Source: Dama dama (Eukaryota; Chordata; Mammalia; Artiodactyla; Cervidae). From it: a DNA stretch of 64,000 bases. The DNA lies in NCBI RefSeq assembly GCF_033118175.1, contig NC_083694.1, positions 33,120,108 through 33,184,107 on the forward strand, in the 5' to 3' direction. The notes under the pieces were generated by a model. That model had not been told where the DNA came from. It made no database searches and saw only the letters and a program-made list of their open reading frames with translations. This document shows positions 11,593 to 24,275 of this stretch, one piece after another. A program made the translations under genes and the position numbers. How positions within the stretch are numbered: position 1 is the first letter of the stretch; every line of letters begins with the position of its first letter.

Positions 11593-12529
11593 AAAATTCA
11601 ATAAATGTAGAAAATGGAAGATTGTAGGGGAAAAAGAAACCCTAAGACCTTTTTAGAAATAGTGTTTTAAAGTCTTTCATCTAGAAAAGACCATCACTAG
11701 CATTTCTCAAGTTAATGTCCTAATGCTAGTGAAGTTCCCTGAGAAGGGCATTCTCTCTGCAGCTCTCATTCTCTGGAATTTTACTGAGAGTAGGATTTAA
11801 CAGTATTCATTCACATTATTCGGCTCAAAGTTCCCATTAATATTCTGACTCTCAGGAGTGACATCACCTCTCTTTGTCCCCTTCTGCCCTATGTCTTTCA
11901 CTAATATGTTATGGTGGAGACATTTTAATTATGGAGTGTAACACTAGGTAACGTCTCTATTTTCCTTTTTAAGTTACAGCTTCTTAAATCCATTGACTAA
12001 GATGATTTTCTTTTGCTCTGCATGAGTGGAAAGAGGCACATTTATTGAGCTGGATTTCGCATCAGCAGAGAGGAAGCAGTAGTCAAGCCTTCTGAGTTTT
12101 GAAATGGAAAGGAATTTCCCTTTTGAACCCCTAGTTCAGGTTTTTAAAATTAATCACATCATGACATCAATAGACACATACATATACACCATTTTATTTC
12201 TGAATAACTGACCTGAACTTCCTTGAGAGCCCTATTTCTATTCACTCATTTCAAGTTTCATGAAATGTGACTGAATTTTGCCTGTTATATATAACTGAGT
12301 CACTTTCTGTTTATCCTGTCACTTCCCAATGACTTACTGTCATTTGGGTAAAGTTTCTTCCCTGATCCCCTTACCTTCTCCTTTCCTTTTCTTGGACAGC
12401 ATTCTGATGCAGGGGGCTGGGGAAGGGGTGGTAGGTTAATATGACATCATGCTTTTGCCAGAGGGGCCTCTTGCTGGCTTCAGGTCCTAATTTGCTCCTT
12501 GGGTTCTCACTGGCCTTCACTTGTTGGTC
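11593..12529. other. Intronic sequence, no gene recognised
   Basis: No exon-like frame or clear repeat. Part near 12400-12529 could belong to the LTR that follows, whose exact end was not found. Confidence 0.45.
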
Positions 12530-13520
12530 CCTTAATGGGCCGGAACTTGGTGGTCTGGAGTCGATGATGAGAGAGTGAAAGTAGAGGCTAATATTCCCTG
12601 GGTTATGCAGCCGGCTTCCGCACTCCAGGGAATCAGCCAGATATAGAGAGATAGAGAGAGAAAATAAAAGAAAGAAAAAAAGACATGGGGACCAAACCTC
12701 TGATGGAGCAAAAGTGTTTTAATCAACATGGTGTGGGCATATATACCGTCTTACAAGGTAGTTATTCTCGGCAAAGATAAAGATTAAAATTCCAGATATA
12801 CAAAAAATAAGATGATCCCTATCAAAGAGAAAGTTGCAAACAATCACCTTTTACCATATGGTTCATAAGAAGGAAGAGGGTACTTATCACCGTAATGAGA
12901 AATGCCAGGATTCCTCAGCCCTGGGAAAGGCATGCCTCTCCTCTTAATTCCTGAATATTCAGGAATTAATAAGGGCCAGAGGGTTCCTGACAGATCCAAA
13001 ACAGCACACAGGAAGCCTCTTGTTAAATGCTTCCTGACATTCACTGAGGTTTTTCTTGCCATATTATATTGTCTTTGCATCTTGCCCTCTGGCCTGGCTA
13101 TATCCAATGTTCAATTTACCAGCATTGGTGCAGCCCATGGTCTGTTCTCTGGGCATGGTCAATGTTAGACACTCCTTTCTCCACCACCACCATCATTGCT
13201 GTTGTCTATAACCGGCCACCTTCATCTACAAGTCCCTCATTCCATACTGTAGAGAACCTCAGTAGGCAACATATTTAATTCTCACCTGGCATCCATGCCC
13301 AACATTCAAGGGCCTCAGGAATGTTTGAACTTCTTCTACTTCTTACGGATCTTCCTTGAGCAAACAGGGCCAGATTCCATTATTTCTTCCTGAGTCTACT
13401 CCACTTTGCTGTCAGCCATTCCATGAGATCAGTCCCTCCCATGATGCTAAGAAGGAAGTGGAACATGTATCATTCTGCCTTTGGATCCCCAAACCTATCT
13501 GGATTATTATAGACTGATAG
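12530..13520 (-). mobile_element. Endogenous retroviral LTR (BTLTR1-like, solo, antisense)
   Basis: A block with 'gccggaacttggtggtctgg', a GA-rich low-complexity stretch 'agatagagagagaaaataaa' and 'ccaaacctctgatggagcaa' looks like a bovine class II ERV LTR read in reverse. No gag, pol or env sequence is adjacent, so it is probably a solo LTR. Ends are approximate because no clear TG/CA termini with a short duplication were found. The family name comes from memory. Confidence 0.55.
12944..12969. repeat. 26-base perfect palindrome
   Basis: TTAATTCCTGAAT followed directly by its reverse complement, with no spacer, inside the LTR. Confidence 0.97.
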
Positions 13521-14527
13521 GTTCTATCCTTCTCTGACCATCAATCAGGACTTTCTACTAAATGTCACATTAAAAGAAAGCAAAACATAAGAATGAAAAA
13601 AACAGAAACCTTGTGTGTTTTTTAGACTAATCCAAAAGGACTAGCCCTCCCAGATAGCATACTCCTCCAAGCATCTTTTTATAGGCTTTTCTCTGCTTGA
13701 GACAAAAGAAAATTTCCTTTTATATCACTAGAGTTATATATTTAGTTTTAGTTAAAATAAAATGCATATAGTTCTAGTTAGATACCAAAAGAGTCTGTGG
13801 GCAGCATTTCTGATGAGAGGATCGAGCATCTATCTGATGGAGCTCTTCACCTCTTGCACAGGAGCTAGTTGTCATTTTCCCCCCTTAGGACACCCTAGAT
13901 GATGAGTTTCTCAGATGAGACCCATTGATAATATCAGCTGGAAATTGGAGCATTGGCCTCAAAAGATGTTTGCTTGAAAGTCACAGAACCACAACATTAG
14001 TTATGAATAACTAATATATAAATACATTTCTAAAAGAGATGTTGAGCTTTTGATCTATGAGTTTTAATTTAGTTTCTCCCTCTTGGCCTTCTCTGCTAGG
14101 TTGGAGAGCAGAATAAAATAGCCCAAAATGCAGTCTCATTCTTGGCATGTTGCAGACAGTCAGCAAATTGTTCCTTTCTGGGTGGTAAACCTGCCTGTGG
14201 AGATGATCAAAGAAAATGATTCTTAATCCTTTTGGGACTTTATCCTGATGTGTTCAGTTAGGAACAGGAAAGCTATGTTGCTAAACCTTTCATCTTAAAA
14301 GTTTATGTCTATGTGTATTCTCTTGCTAATATTTATCCATAGAGGGATCCCGTTTCTCTGGCTCTACAATAGGCCCCCACACTTTGGACTATTTACATCA
14401 TTAGATATTTTTTCACAGCACCAACAGGGTAGTTGCTTTAGAGCAAAGTGCCCTTCATGTACTCAAACCCAGGTAGTCATACCATGTCTCTTGTCTTTTT
14501 ATTTTAGCACTACCCAAATGCCTTATC
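13521..14527. other. Intronic sequence, no gene recognised
   Basis: No coding exon, RNA gene or named repeat identified. An open frame overlapping its right end runs into MLT1 sequence and is not a gene. Confidence 0.5.
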
Positions 14528-14908
14528 ATTTACTCTACTGCTTGGCCAGGGCTGCCATAACAAAGTTATCACATACTGGCTGCTTAAACAACAGAAATGC
14601 ATTTCCTCGCTGTTCTGGAAGCTCTACACCTGAGGTCAAGGTATTAGCAAGGTTGGTTTCAGGTGAGGCCTCTCTCTTTAGTTTATAGACGCCCATCTTC
14701 TCCATATATTCATATGGTCTTTCTGTGTGTGTGTCCTGGTTTCCTCTAAGTACACCCATCATATTGGATTAGGGTCCAACCTTAATGACCTTCCTCAACC
14801 TTCCTAACTACATTTTAAAATACTCTGTCCAAATACAGTCACATTCTAGAGTATTGGGAGTTAGGAATTCAACATAGGAATTTGGGAGACATGATTCAGC
14901 CCATAACA
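14528..14908 (-). mobile_element. MLT1A/B-like MaLR solo LTR (antisense)
   Basis: Read on the minus strand it starts 'tgttatgggctgaatcatgt' and has 'ccctaatccaatatgatggg', 'aggcctcacctgaaaccaac' and the end 'aactttgttatggcagccct'. About 381 bases, the usual length of an MLT1 LTR. Confidence 0.85.
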
Positions 14909-15344
14909 TTCACTTAACTCTATGGTTTTCTAGTTTCAGCTGACTTAATTCTGCTTTTTGTTCCCCTTTGCTGGCTCTTCTTTCAACCATTTACAGTATG
15001 CCCTCCAACATGCCTATTCGATGATGATGATGACAGAGAGGTTCACTTCCATTTCTTGATAATCTTTTTGATGTCAGTCTGTCCCCAGAGGCCCAGATGA
15101 TGCTGCCAGCTCTCAATTTGGTGACTGAGGAAATTTGTGAACAGCACCTCCTATTGGAACTACAACCTCCAAAGCTATTGAGCAGTCTTGGAATTCATAT
15201 CATTGTAGACTTCTTCACCATGGAGACCCAAGGATCCTTCTGTGTTTCTTCTGCTCTTTGTCTGATATCTGGCAGCTTCTCTTCCTGTATTCTACAACAC
15301 AAATATTTATGAAGTCACTCAGAATTGACTTATACTCCTCATGG

Positions 15345-15483
15345 TCAGCAGCAGCATCACATGGGGGTTTGTTAGAAATGGAGACTACTGGGTCCCAATC
15401 CGGTTTTACTGAGTCATAACCTGCATTTTAACAGGATTTAAATAGTGTTATTAATGTGCAATTTAAAATTTGAGAAGTGCTGG
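15345..15483 (+). repeat. MER5-type hAT-Charlie DNA transposon remnant
   Basis: 'gcagcatcacatgggggttt', 'gagactactgggtcccaatc' and the end 'tgagaagtgctgg' match the MER5A/B layout. Non-autonomous and old. Confidence 0.65.
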
Positions 15484-16868
15484 CCTTTCTGGCATCTCTG
15501 TCATTCAAGAGGAGATAAAGCTAAAGAGTTTTAGCTCAGTCACTAAGTCTTGCTTATATATAGAAACCCCCTTATATGTCTCTTTATAGAGATCTTTTAG
15601 ATTCCTGGCCTTAATAGAAGCTTGGTCTTTCCTGAAAGATACTGCTTTCTTTATAGCCCTGTATAGCAGAGGCTGAACGTGCAACATGTATCTGTGTGTT
15701 TGAGATGGGGCAGGAGAAAAGATAGATTTTTAAACTTTATTGTTGTTTTAAGACTCTTGAATCTTTTCTAATTCTTTGAACCATTTTTCTAGATTCCCTA
15801 GATCACTGAATGGCCCCCAGGGTCTATCCTTGTGCCCCACTCACCTTGAAAACCTCCTGCTTCCTCTGTGAGCTTGTACCTGTACAGCTGAGAGCTGTTG
15901 GTGGAAGCCTCTCACCATGCTTCCCAACCTCACCTGGGCCCTTAGTGTCTCTCTTCAAACCTTTGTCAGCAGCCTCTCCCACTTAGAGCAGCACTTCCAA
16001 TTCCTCACTTCTTTCTTCAAATTCCAAATAGTAACCACAACTGACTCAAAAGACTGCCATGCCCCCTGACTCATAGGAAATTTTAGAGATATTTACATAC
16101 TAATTTGCATATGTTGAGGGTACTTTCAGTTTCTAGTTCCATTCTTCTTTCCATCTCAGAAAGTGTTTTTTTGGTTTGCATCCTCCCTAAACTTGTCCTG
16201 TACTTTGATTTGAATTCTGTCCTATCCCTTCAAGAAGTTTCCTTTCCTATAATTCCGTCTCATACATAAATAAGTTCAGCCTTTTCCAAACAGGTGTCTG
16301 GAGAAACCTCTCATGCTTCCAGATTACACCAGGATCCTTTCTTTTAATCTTTCATTGTTCCCTTTAGTTTTTGGTCATGTTATTTGCCACTTCAGTTATA
16401 TATTTGATTTGGGATTATATGTACAGTATTTTCTCATTTGCTAGAGTCTGAGTGCCATGTGTTTTCTATGAAGCTTCATTTTTTTCCTTAATATTAAAAA
16501 AAAACCTTTAGGGCAAAGTACAGTTAAGCCCTTGAAGAGATGGAATAAAATGAGATAAAAAGGGATTTGCTTTGGACAGGAAAATAGAACCCTCTTCTTC
16601 AGAAACTGGGGAAATAGGAGGGAGGAGATACAAAGAGAAGCAAATTTATGCATGTAGGGGCAGTAAGTTGATGGAGTTAATCTTTGTTAGCCTCCATTTT
16701 TAAATTGAAGTGCGAGGTGAGGGGAGTTCACTTGAATATTAAATTGAAATTTATGGACTCTTTGTTACCATTGGGTTTTTTATGCCCACTATCTAACTTT
16801 TAAGGTTCAGAAGTACTATGTTCTGTTTGTCAAAAGCAGGTGGAAGGTATTCACATTAAAAATGAAAC
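15484..16868. other. Intronic sequence, no gene recognised
   Basis: Mostly unassigned sequence, possibly with faint L2-like stretches around 15900-16300. No exon or RNA gene. Confidence 0.45.
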
Positions 16869-17338
16869 CTTGAGCCTATAATAAGAAATGACTTGAATAT
16901 TCATAGCAGTTTTATCTGTAATGACCGTAAGCTAGAAACAACCCAAAGGTCTATAAACAGAGTGTAGTATATTCATACAGTGAAAGAACTCATCAATTAC
17001 AAGGAATGCTGATGCATTGCAATAATATGAATGATTATTAAAACAATATGTTGAGCAAAAAAGTCAGGCACAAATAAGTGCATACTGTACAATTTTGTTT
17101 TGGAGTTCTGGGATAGGCAAAACTAAACCATGGTGATAGAAATGAGAGTCCTAGTTTCCTCTGTCTGGAGAAGGGATTGTTTTGTCCAAAAGTGATCATA
17201 AAGGTATTTCAGTTAATATGATGATGAAAATGTTCTGTGTCTTAACTGAAGTGCAGTGACATCTGTCAGAACTTACCAAATTTTATACTTGAAATAGATG
17301 TATTTTTGTGTGTATAAATTATACCTCAGTAAAGCAGG
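16869..17338 (+). mobile_element. L1M 3' end, sense
   Basis: 'tcatagcagttttatctgta', 'gaaacaacccaaaggtctat', 'gtgcatactgtacaattttg' and the end 'aaattatacctcagtaaagc' are typical L1M 3' UTR blocks. Confidence 0.82.
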
Positions 17339-17737
17339 ACTGTAAGTTTTAGTTAACTTAAGCTTCTCTATTTTTCACTCATTTTGAGCAACCTCATAGC
17401 GGTTGAGAAATTTGAGCCGGTAGTGAAAGATTGGAGTAGTCACCATAAAGATCAGGAGAGGAAGCTAACTATGAATGCCAGTTCCTGCTGTCCCTTCTCT
17501 TTCCTTCTCTCTCACTCTATGTTAGGTACCCTATGTACTTGCTCCTATAGAGGGCTGATCTTGGGTCTGTCCTAGAGCTAACCACATCTGTTTCCTTGCC
17601 TCAGCTGCCATTCAGTAAAAATGAGCATAGTACTTTTTTTTTTTACCTTTTCTCTCCAATGTGCCAGTGTCCCCATTATTACATGACATGTAAAGAGTAA
17701 ATGAGTGGAAAATAAATTACTGAGTACCCATGAGTAC
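17339..17737. other. Intronic sequence, no gene recognised
   Basis: No recognisable feature beyond a T-run near 17634-17643. Confidence 0.5.
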
Positions 17738-17956
17738 CAACTCATTGGAAAAGATCCTGATACTGGGAAAGACTGAAGGCAAAAGGAGAAGAGGGAGGCA
17801 GAGGATGAGATGGTTGGATAGCATCACCGATTGAATGGACGAACTTGGGCAAACTCCAGGAGATGGTGAGGGACAGGGAGGCCTGGCATGCTGCTGTCCA
17901 TGAGGTTGCAAAGAGTCAGACGTGACTTAGCAACTAAACAACAACAACAACAACCA
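17738..17956 (+). mobile_element. BovB LINE, 5'-truncated 3' end
   Basis: Starts in 'ccaactcattggaaaagatc' and ends in a (CAA)n tail 'acaacaacaacaacaacc'. Confidence 0.9.
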
Positions 17957-18511
17957 GTGAGAAAGGCTGAGGTAGGAGACTAAGTTCCTAATGGAGGGCT
18001 ATGAGTTGTGTGAAATCTTCAGGATTTTCAGTCTTGGTATTGGAATAAAGGCACAAGGTAACAAGGGTCCAACTTTCTTCCCTTTATGCAGCTGCCTTCC
18101 CTGACTAGGCAGGAAACTTCTTGTAGGTAGAAGTCATGCTTCTCTTGCGTTATTCTCTTGCAGTGCCCAGGAGGTGCTAAGTAAATTTGTCTTAATGACC
18201 AGGTGTATGAGTTCCTGTGATGCTTTGCTGGAGACAGATTCAGGAGTAGGAGGAAGAATTCTAATTCATGAATTAGAATTGGATACTATTTTTTTTTGTA
18301 GTAATTATATTTTAATGCAAATTCAGAATCCTTTGTTAAGACAAAACGCTTTATATGATTCTGTTATCCTCAGCACTAAGCCTCTTTTTAAGAGTGAGGT
18401 TGATACTCAGGAAACTGGACTCACTTGGTCAAAACACCAGAATGTCAGATTGTATTGACACTTTATCTGAGGGAGGGTTATTGCAAACAATGCTGAAATG
18501 AGTATGTTATT

Positions 18512-19108
18512 GTGTTAGTTGTGTACAACTCTTTGGACCCTATGGACTGCAGCACACCAGGCTTCCCTGTGCTTCACTATCTCCCAGAGTTGCTCAGATT
18601 CATGTCCATTGAGTTGATGATGTCATCCAATCATCTCATCCTCTGTCACTCCCTTCTCCTCCTGCCCTCAATCTTTCCTAACATGATGGTCTTTTCCAAT
18701 GAGTCAGTGCCTTGCATCAGGTGGCCAAAGTATTAGAGCTTCAGCTTCAGCATCAGTCCTTCCAATGAATATTCAGGATTGATTTCCTTTAGGATTGACT
18801 GGTTTGATCTCCTTGCTGTCCAAGGGATTCTCAAGAGTCTTCTCCAGCACCACAGTTCAAAAGCATCAGTTCATTAGCACTCAGCCTTCCTTATTGTCAA
18901 GCTCTCACATCCATACATGACTACCAGAAAAACCATAGTTTTGACCATATGTACCTTTGTCATCAAAGTGATGTCTCTGCTTTTCAATATGTTGTCTAGG
19001 TTTGTCATAACTTTTCTTCCAAGGAGCAAGCATCTTTTAATTTCATGGCTGCAGTCACTGTCCACAGTGATTTGGAAGCTCAAGAAAGTAAAGTCTGTCA
19101 CTGTGACA
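18512..19108 (-). mobile_element. BovB LINE 3' fragment, antisense
   Basis: Antisense BovB from the 3' terminus (gtgtacaactctttggaccc) to the block encoding DCSHEIKRCLLLGRKVMTNL. The frame equivalent to SRDITLMTKVHMVKTMVF is still readable. Confidence 0.92.
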
Positions 19109-20239
19109 GCTATATAGATAGCTAAAATTTAATAAATTTTACAAAATTATTGTACAAAGGGACTGAACTCTAATTAGTATATAAAAGTTGTAGTTCCCTA
19201 TCCTTTCCTTAAAAGGGTACATTATAAAAGATTTTTTCCATTTTGCCGATGTATTGAGTATAAATTTTATGTATATGTTGTTTTAACTAGAATTTATTTA
19301 TATATGAGTGAGATTATTTATTATTTAATATAGACTATTTCCATTTAATTTTTAGTGAATATCTTACTCATATTTCTGCCTGCTTTGCTATTCAGTTGCT
19401 CATCGCTGTTATTTTCTCAAAGTTTTAAATTGGTATTCATCCATTCATTCATCACCCTTTGTTGAATTCTTATCATATGCCAAAACTACTTGAGGCACTG
19501 AAGGTACAATCATGAGCAAGGCAGATCACAGGCTTATCTGCATGGATCTAATATTTTACTTGGGGTTGAAGACAAACACCCACAAATCTAGTGTTAATAA
19601 ATATAAAATGTAATGTCAAGGTGATGAGTTCTGAGAAGAAAACATGGAAGAAATACGTCCTTTTCAAAATTGATTTACAAAAACTTCACAGTTGTCCTTT
19701 TTATAACTTTGTTTATATGTCTTTCCTTTGTTTGTATAGAATTATTTAATTTTAAAAATTCACATCTTTCAGTCATTTATTTTATAGCTTCTTGATTTTG
19801 TATCTTGTTTAGAAAGTTTTTATCCTTACTATTCTACTTTTTAAGTAATCTCAGTTTCTTCTGCTATGAATTGATTTGAACTTCTTTTATTTTCAGTTTG
19901 GAACAGTTTTTTGAATTCCCTTGATTTTTTTCTTACTACATGGAAGTGTTCCTTCCAACTTTGGTGGAAGAGATACCAACACATATTTGTTGCTGTCATA
20001 TGGCTTTATATTGTGTTAGATCCTGTGCTGTTTACTTTCACATGCATAATCTCATTTGAAAAATGAGGTTTAGCCTGTGAAAACACATAAATATTCAGAT
20101 AATTGTTCTTATAATACTTTACTATCTGGGCCATTGCTGTCCATTACACTTTCTGTAGTGATGTAGAAGTTCAGTGTCTACAGTTCCAGTACAGTAGCCA
20201 CTAGCCACATGAGGATATTAAGCACTTGAAGTGTGACAA
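19109..20239. other. Intronic sequence with an old repeat near 19440-19640
   Basis: 'ttgttgaattcttatcatat' followed by 'actgaaggtacaatcatgag' resembles an ancient interspersed repeat of undetermined family. No gene seen. Confidence 0.4.
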
Positions 20240-22526
20240 GGAGGAACAAAATTTTTTTAAAAAATTTATTGGAGTAGAGTTGCAATGTTGTCTTAGTTTC
20301 AGATGTCCAATAAAGTGAATCAGGTATAGATATACATATATCCTTTCTTTTTTAGATTCTTTTCCCATATATACCATTACAGGGATTGACTGGAGTTCCT
20401 TGTGTTATACGCTAAGTCCTTATTAGGACCTGTGTATCTACTTTATATATAGTACATGTATGTCAGTCCCAATTTCCCAATTTATCCCCCCTCCAAGCTT
20501 CCACCTGCCCCCAGTAATCATAAGTTTGTTTGCTGTATCTATGACTCTATTTCTATTTTGTAAATATGTTCACTTATACCATTTTTTTAAGATTCTGCAC
20601 ATAAGTGATATCATATGATATTTGCCTTTCTCTGTTTCACTTACTTCACTCAGTATGACAATCTCTGGGTCCATCAGTGTTGCTGCAGATGGCATTATAT
20701 CATTCCTTTCTTATGGCTGAGTAATACTCCATTGTATATGTGTACCACTTCTTCTCTATCCACTCCTCTGTCAATGGACTTTTAGATTGTTGCCATGTCT
20801 TGGCTATTGTAAATAGTGTTGCAGTGAACACTGGGGTGCATGTGTCTTTTCAAATTATGGTTCTGTCCAAATATATGCCCAGGACTGGGATTGCTGGATC
20901 ATATCATAGTTCTTTTTTTAGTTGCTTAAGGAACCTCCATACAGTTCTCCAAAGTGGTTGTTCCAGTTTACATTCCCACCAACAATGTAGGAGGGTTCCC
21001 TTTTCTTCACACCTTCTTCAGAATTTATTTTTTGTAGGCTTTATACTGATGGCTATCCTGAATGGTGTGAGGTGATACCTCATTTTTAGCTTTGATTTAC
21101 ATTTATGTAATAATTAGTGATGTAGAGCAGTGTTCATATGCTTTTTGGTCATCTGCATGTCTTCTTTGGAAAAATATCTCTTTCGATCTTCCACCCATTT
21201 TTGTTTTTAATTGAGCTGCATGAGTGTTTGCATATTTTGGAGATGAATCCCTTATCAGTCACTTATTTACAAATATTTTCTCCCATTCTAAGATTATTGT
21301 TTTGTTTTGTTTATGGTTACTTTTGCTGTGCAAAAGCTCTTAAGTTTAATTAGGTCTCATCTATTTACTTTTGTATTTATTTTCATTACTCTAGGAGGTA
21401 AATCCAAAAAAATGTCCTGGAATTTATTTCACAGAATGTTCTGCCTGTGTTTTCCTCTAAGAGTTTTATCATTGCCAATCTTACCTTTCGATCTTTAATC
21501 CATTTTGAGCTTATTCTTATTTATGTTGTTAGGGAGTGTTCTGATTTCATTTGTTTACATGTAACTGTCCAGTTTTCCCAGCACCACTTACTGAAGAAAC
21601 TACATTTTCTCCATTGTATATTTTTCCCTCCTTTGCCATAGATTAGGTGGCCTTAGGTGCATGGGTTTATCTCTGAACTTTTTATCCTGTTATGTTAATC
21701 TGTATTTCTCTTTTCTTGTGCTAGTACCAAACTGTTTTGATTACTACAGCTTTTTCATACAATCTTAAGTCAGGGAGCCTGAATTCTCCCCCTGCATTTT
21801 TCTTTCTCAAGATTTCTGTGGTTATTTGGGATCCTTTGTAGTTCCATACAGATTGTAAATTTTTTTGTTCTAACTCTGTGAAAAATGCCATTGGTAATTT
21901 GATAGGTATCACATTGAATCTGTAGATTGTTTCAGGTAGTGTAGTCGCTTTCATAGTAGTGATTCTTCCAATCCAATAACATGGTATAACTCTTCATCCA
22001 TTTGTGTCATCTTTCATTGCTTTCAATAGCACCTTATAGTTTTCTGAGTACAGGTGTTTTGTCTCCTTGGGTAGGTTTATTCCTAGTTATTTTGTTCTTT
22101 TTGATGTGATGGTAAATGGAATTGTTTCCTTAATTTCTCTTCCTGATCTTTCATTGTTAGTGAATAAGAATGTGAGAGATTTCTGTGTATTAATTTGGTA
22201 TCCTGTAACTTTGCCATATTAGTTGATTTTCACTAATAGTTTTCAGGTAGCACCTATAGGATTTTCAGTGTATAGCATCTTGTCATCTACAAACAGTGAT
22301 ATTTTTTCTTCTTCTTTTACAACTTGAATTTCTTTGATTTCTTTTTCTTCTCTTATTGCCATGTCTAGAACTTCCAAAAGTATGTTTAATTAAAAGTGGT
22401 AAGAGTGGGCATCCTTGTCTTGTTCCTAATCTTAAAGGAAATGCTTTCATTTTTTTCACCATTGAGAATGATGTTATCTGTGGATTTGTCATCTGTGCCT
22501 TTATTATGTTGAGTTAGTTTCCTTCT

Positions 22527-22720
22527 ATGCTGGGAGGGATTGGGGGCAGGAGGAGAAGGGGATGACAGAGGATGAGATGGCTGGATGGCATCATCGATTC
22601 GATGGGCATGAGTTTGAGTAAACTCCGGGAGTTGGTGATGGACAGGGAGGCCTGGCGTGCTGCAATTCATGGGGTCTCAAAGAGTCGGACACGACTGAGT
22701 GACTGAACTGAACTGAATGC
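22527..22720 (+). mobile_element. BovB 3' end nested in L1
   Basis: 'gctgggagggattgggggca' to 'cacgactgagtgactgaact' and the tail 'gaactgaactgaa'. L1 sequence continues on both sides. Little diverged, so young. Confidence 0.9.
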
Positions 22721-23825
22721 CCACTTTAAAGAGCTTTTTTTTAATCATACATGGGTTTTTTAATTTTGTCAGGATTTTTTTCTGTATCTATTGAGATGAT
22801 CATGTTTTTATTCTTCAATTTATTGATGTGATAATCATACTGGCTGATTTATGGATATTGAAAAATCCTTTCAGCCCTGAGATAAATCTCACTTGAATAT
22901 GATGTATGATTCTTTTAATGTTTTGTTTGATCATGTTTACTAATATTTTCTTGAGGATATTTGCGTCTATGTTCATCAGTGATATTAGTCTTTAAATTTT
23001 TTCTTTTAGCTCTTCATCTGGTTTTGGTACCAGGGTGATGGTATCAAGTTCATAAAATGAACTTGGGAGTGTTCCTTCCTCTGCAACTTTTTGGACGAGT
23101 ATGAAAAAAATAGTTGTTAGTTCTTCTCTAAATGGTCGATAGAATTTGCCTATGAAGTCCCCTGGTCTTGGGCTTTTGTTTGTTGGAAGATTTTCCATCT
23201 CAGTTTCAATTCCATTACTTGTAATTGATATGTTTCTACTTTCTATTTCTTCTTGTTTCAGTCTTCGAAGGTTGTACCTTTTTAATAAGAATTTGTCCAT
23301 TTCTTCCAAGTTGTCCATTTTATTGGCATGTACTTGCTTATAGTAGACTCTTATGATCCTTTATATTTCAGTGGTGTCAGCTGTAATTTCTCCTTTTTCA
23401 TTTCTCCTTTTGTTATTTTGAGTGCTATCCTTTTTTTCTTGATGAGTCTGGCTAAAGGTTTGTCAATTTTGTTATGTTCTCAAAGAACCAGCTTTTAGTT
23501 TTATTGATTTTTGCTATTTTTGAAAAATTCTATTTCATTATAATTTCTCTCCTTCTACTAACTTTGGGTTTTGCTTATTTTTCTTTGTCTGGTTGCTTTA
23601 GGTATAGGTTTAGGTTGTTTATTTGAGTTTCTCTTGTTTCTTGAGGTAGGATTGAATTGCTGTGGATTTCCCTCTTAGGACTGCTTTTGCTGCATCCCAT
23701 AGGTTTTGGGTAATTGTGTTTTCATTGCCATTTGTTTCTACATTTTAGTTCCCTTTGATTTCTTTAGTGGTCTCTTTGTTATTTAGTAGCATATTGTTGA
23801 GCCTCCATGTGCTTGTGTCTTTTAC

Positions 23826-23935
23826 AGTTTTTTTTTTTCCTATAATTCATTTCTTTTTTATTTATTTTAATTAATTAATTTTAATTGGAGAATGATTGCT
23901 TTACAATGTTATAATGGTTTTTGCCATATATCAAC
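23826..23935 (-). mobile_element. Short L1 3' end nested in L1
   Basis: T-run, then 'attggagaatgattgcttta' and 'gttataatggtttttgccat'. A severely 5'-truncated later L1 insertion. Confidence 0.75.
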
Positions 23936-24275
23936 ATTTCTAATCTTATAATGTTGTGGTCAGAAATGGTACTTAATATGATTTCAGTTTTCTTAGATTT
24001 TCCACGGTTTTATTTGTGTCCCAAGATGTGATCTACCCTTGAAAATATTCCGTGTGCACTTGAGAAGAAAGTGTATTCTGCTGCTTTCTGATGGAATGTC
24101 CTATATAAGTATCAATTAAGCCTCTCTGATTTATTTTGTCGTTTAAAACTGTGTTTCCTCATTTATTTTATGTCTATATATTCTGTCCACTGGTACAAGT
24201 GGTATCAAATTCCTCCTCTATTGTTGTGTTACTGTCAGTTTTCCCTTTTTTGGTTGTATAAAGTTTTTCTTCTTA

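Larger units (their letters stand above)
20240..24275 (-). mobile_element. L1 LINE, about 4 kb, antisense
   Basis: The 3' UTR lies at the left (attggagtagagttgcaatg, 'ctgagtaatactccattgta'), followed leftward-to-rightward by ORF2 in reverse. Readable ORF2 pieces are at 21721-21954 (IPIKLPMAFFTELEQKNLQ) and 22992-23318 (reverse-transcriptase start region, LPTNKSPRPGDFIGKFYR). Frames are broken throughout. Carries nested BovB at 22527 and a short L1 end at 23826. Confidence 0.9.

Noticed and set aside
14305..14762. Frames of 127 and 75 codons around 14.3-14.8 kb
   Set aside because: They run through an MLT1 LTR and show no protein similarity that I recognise.
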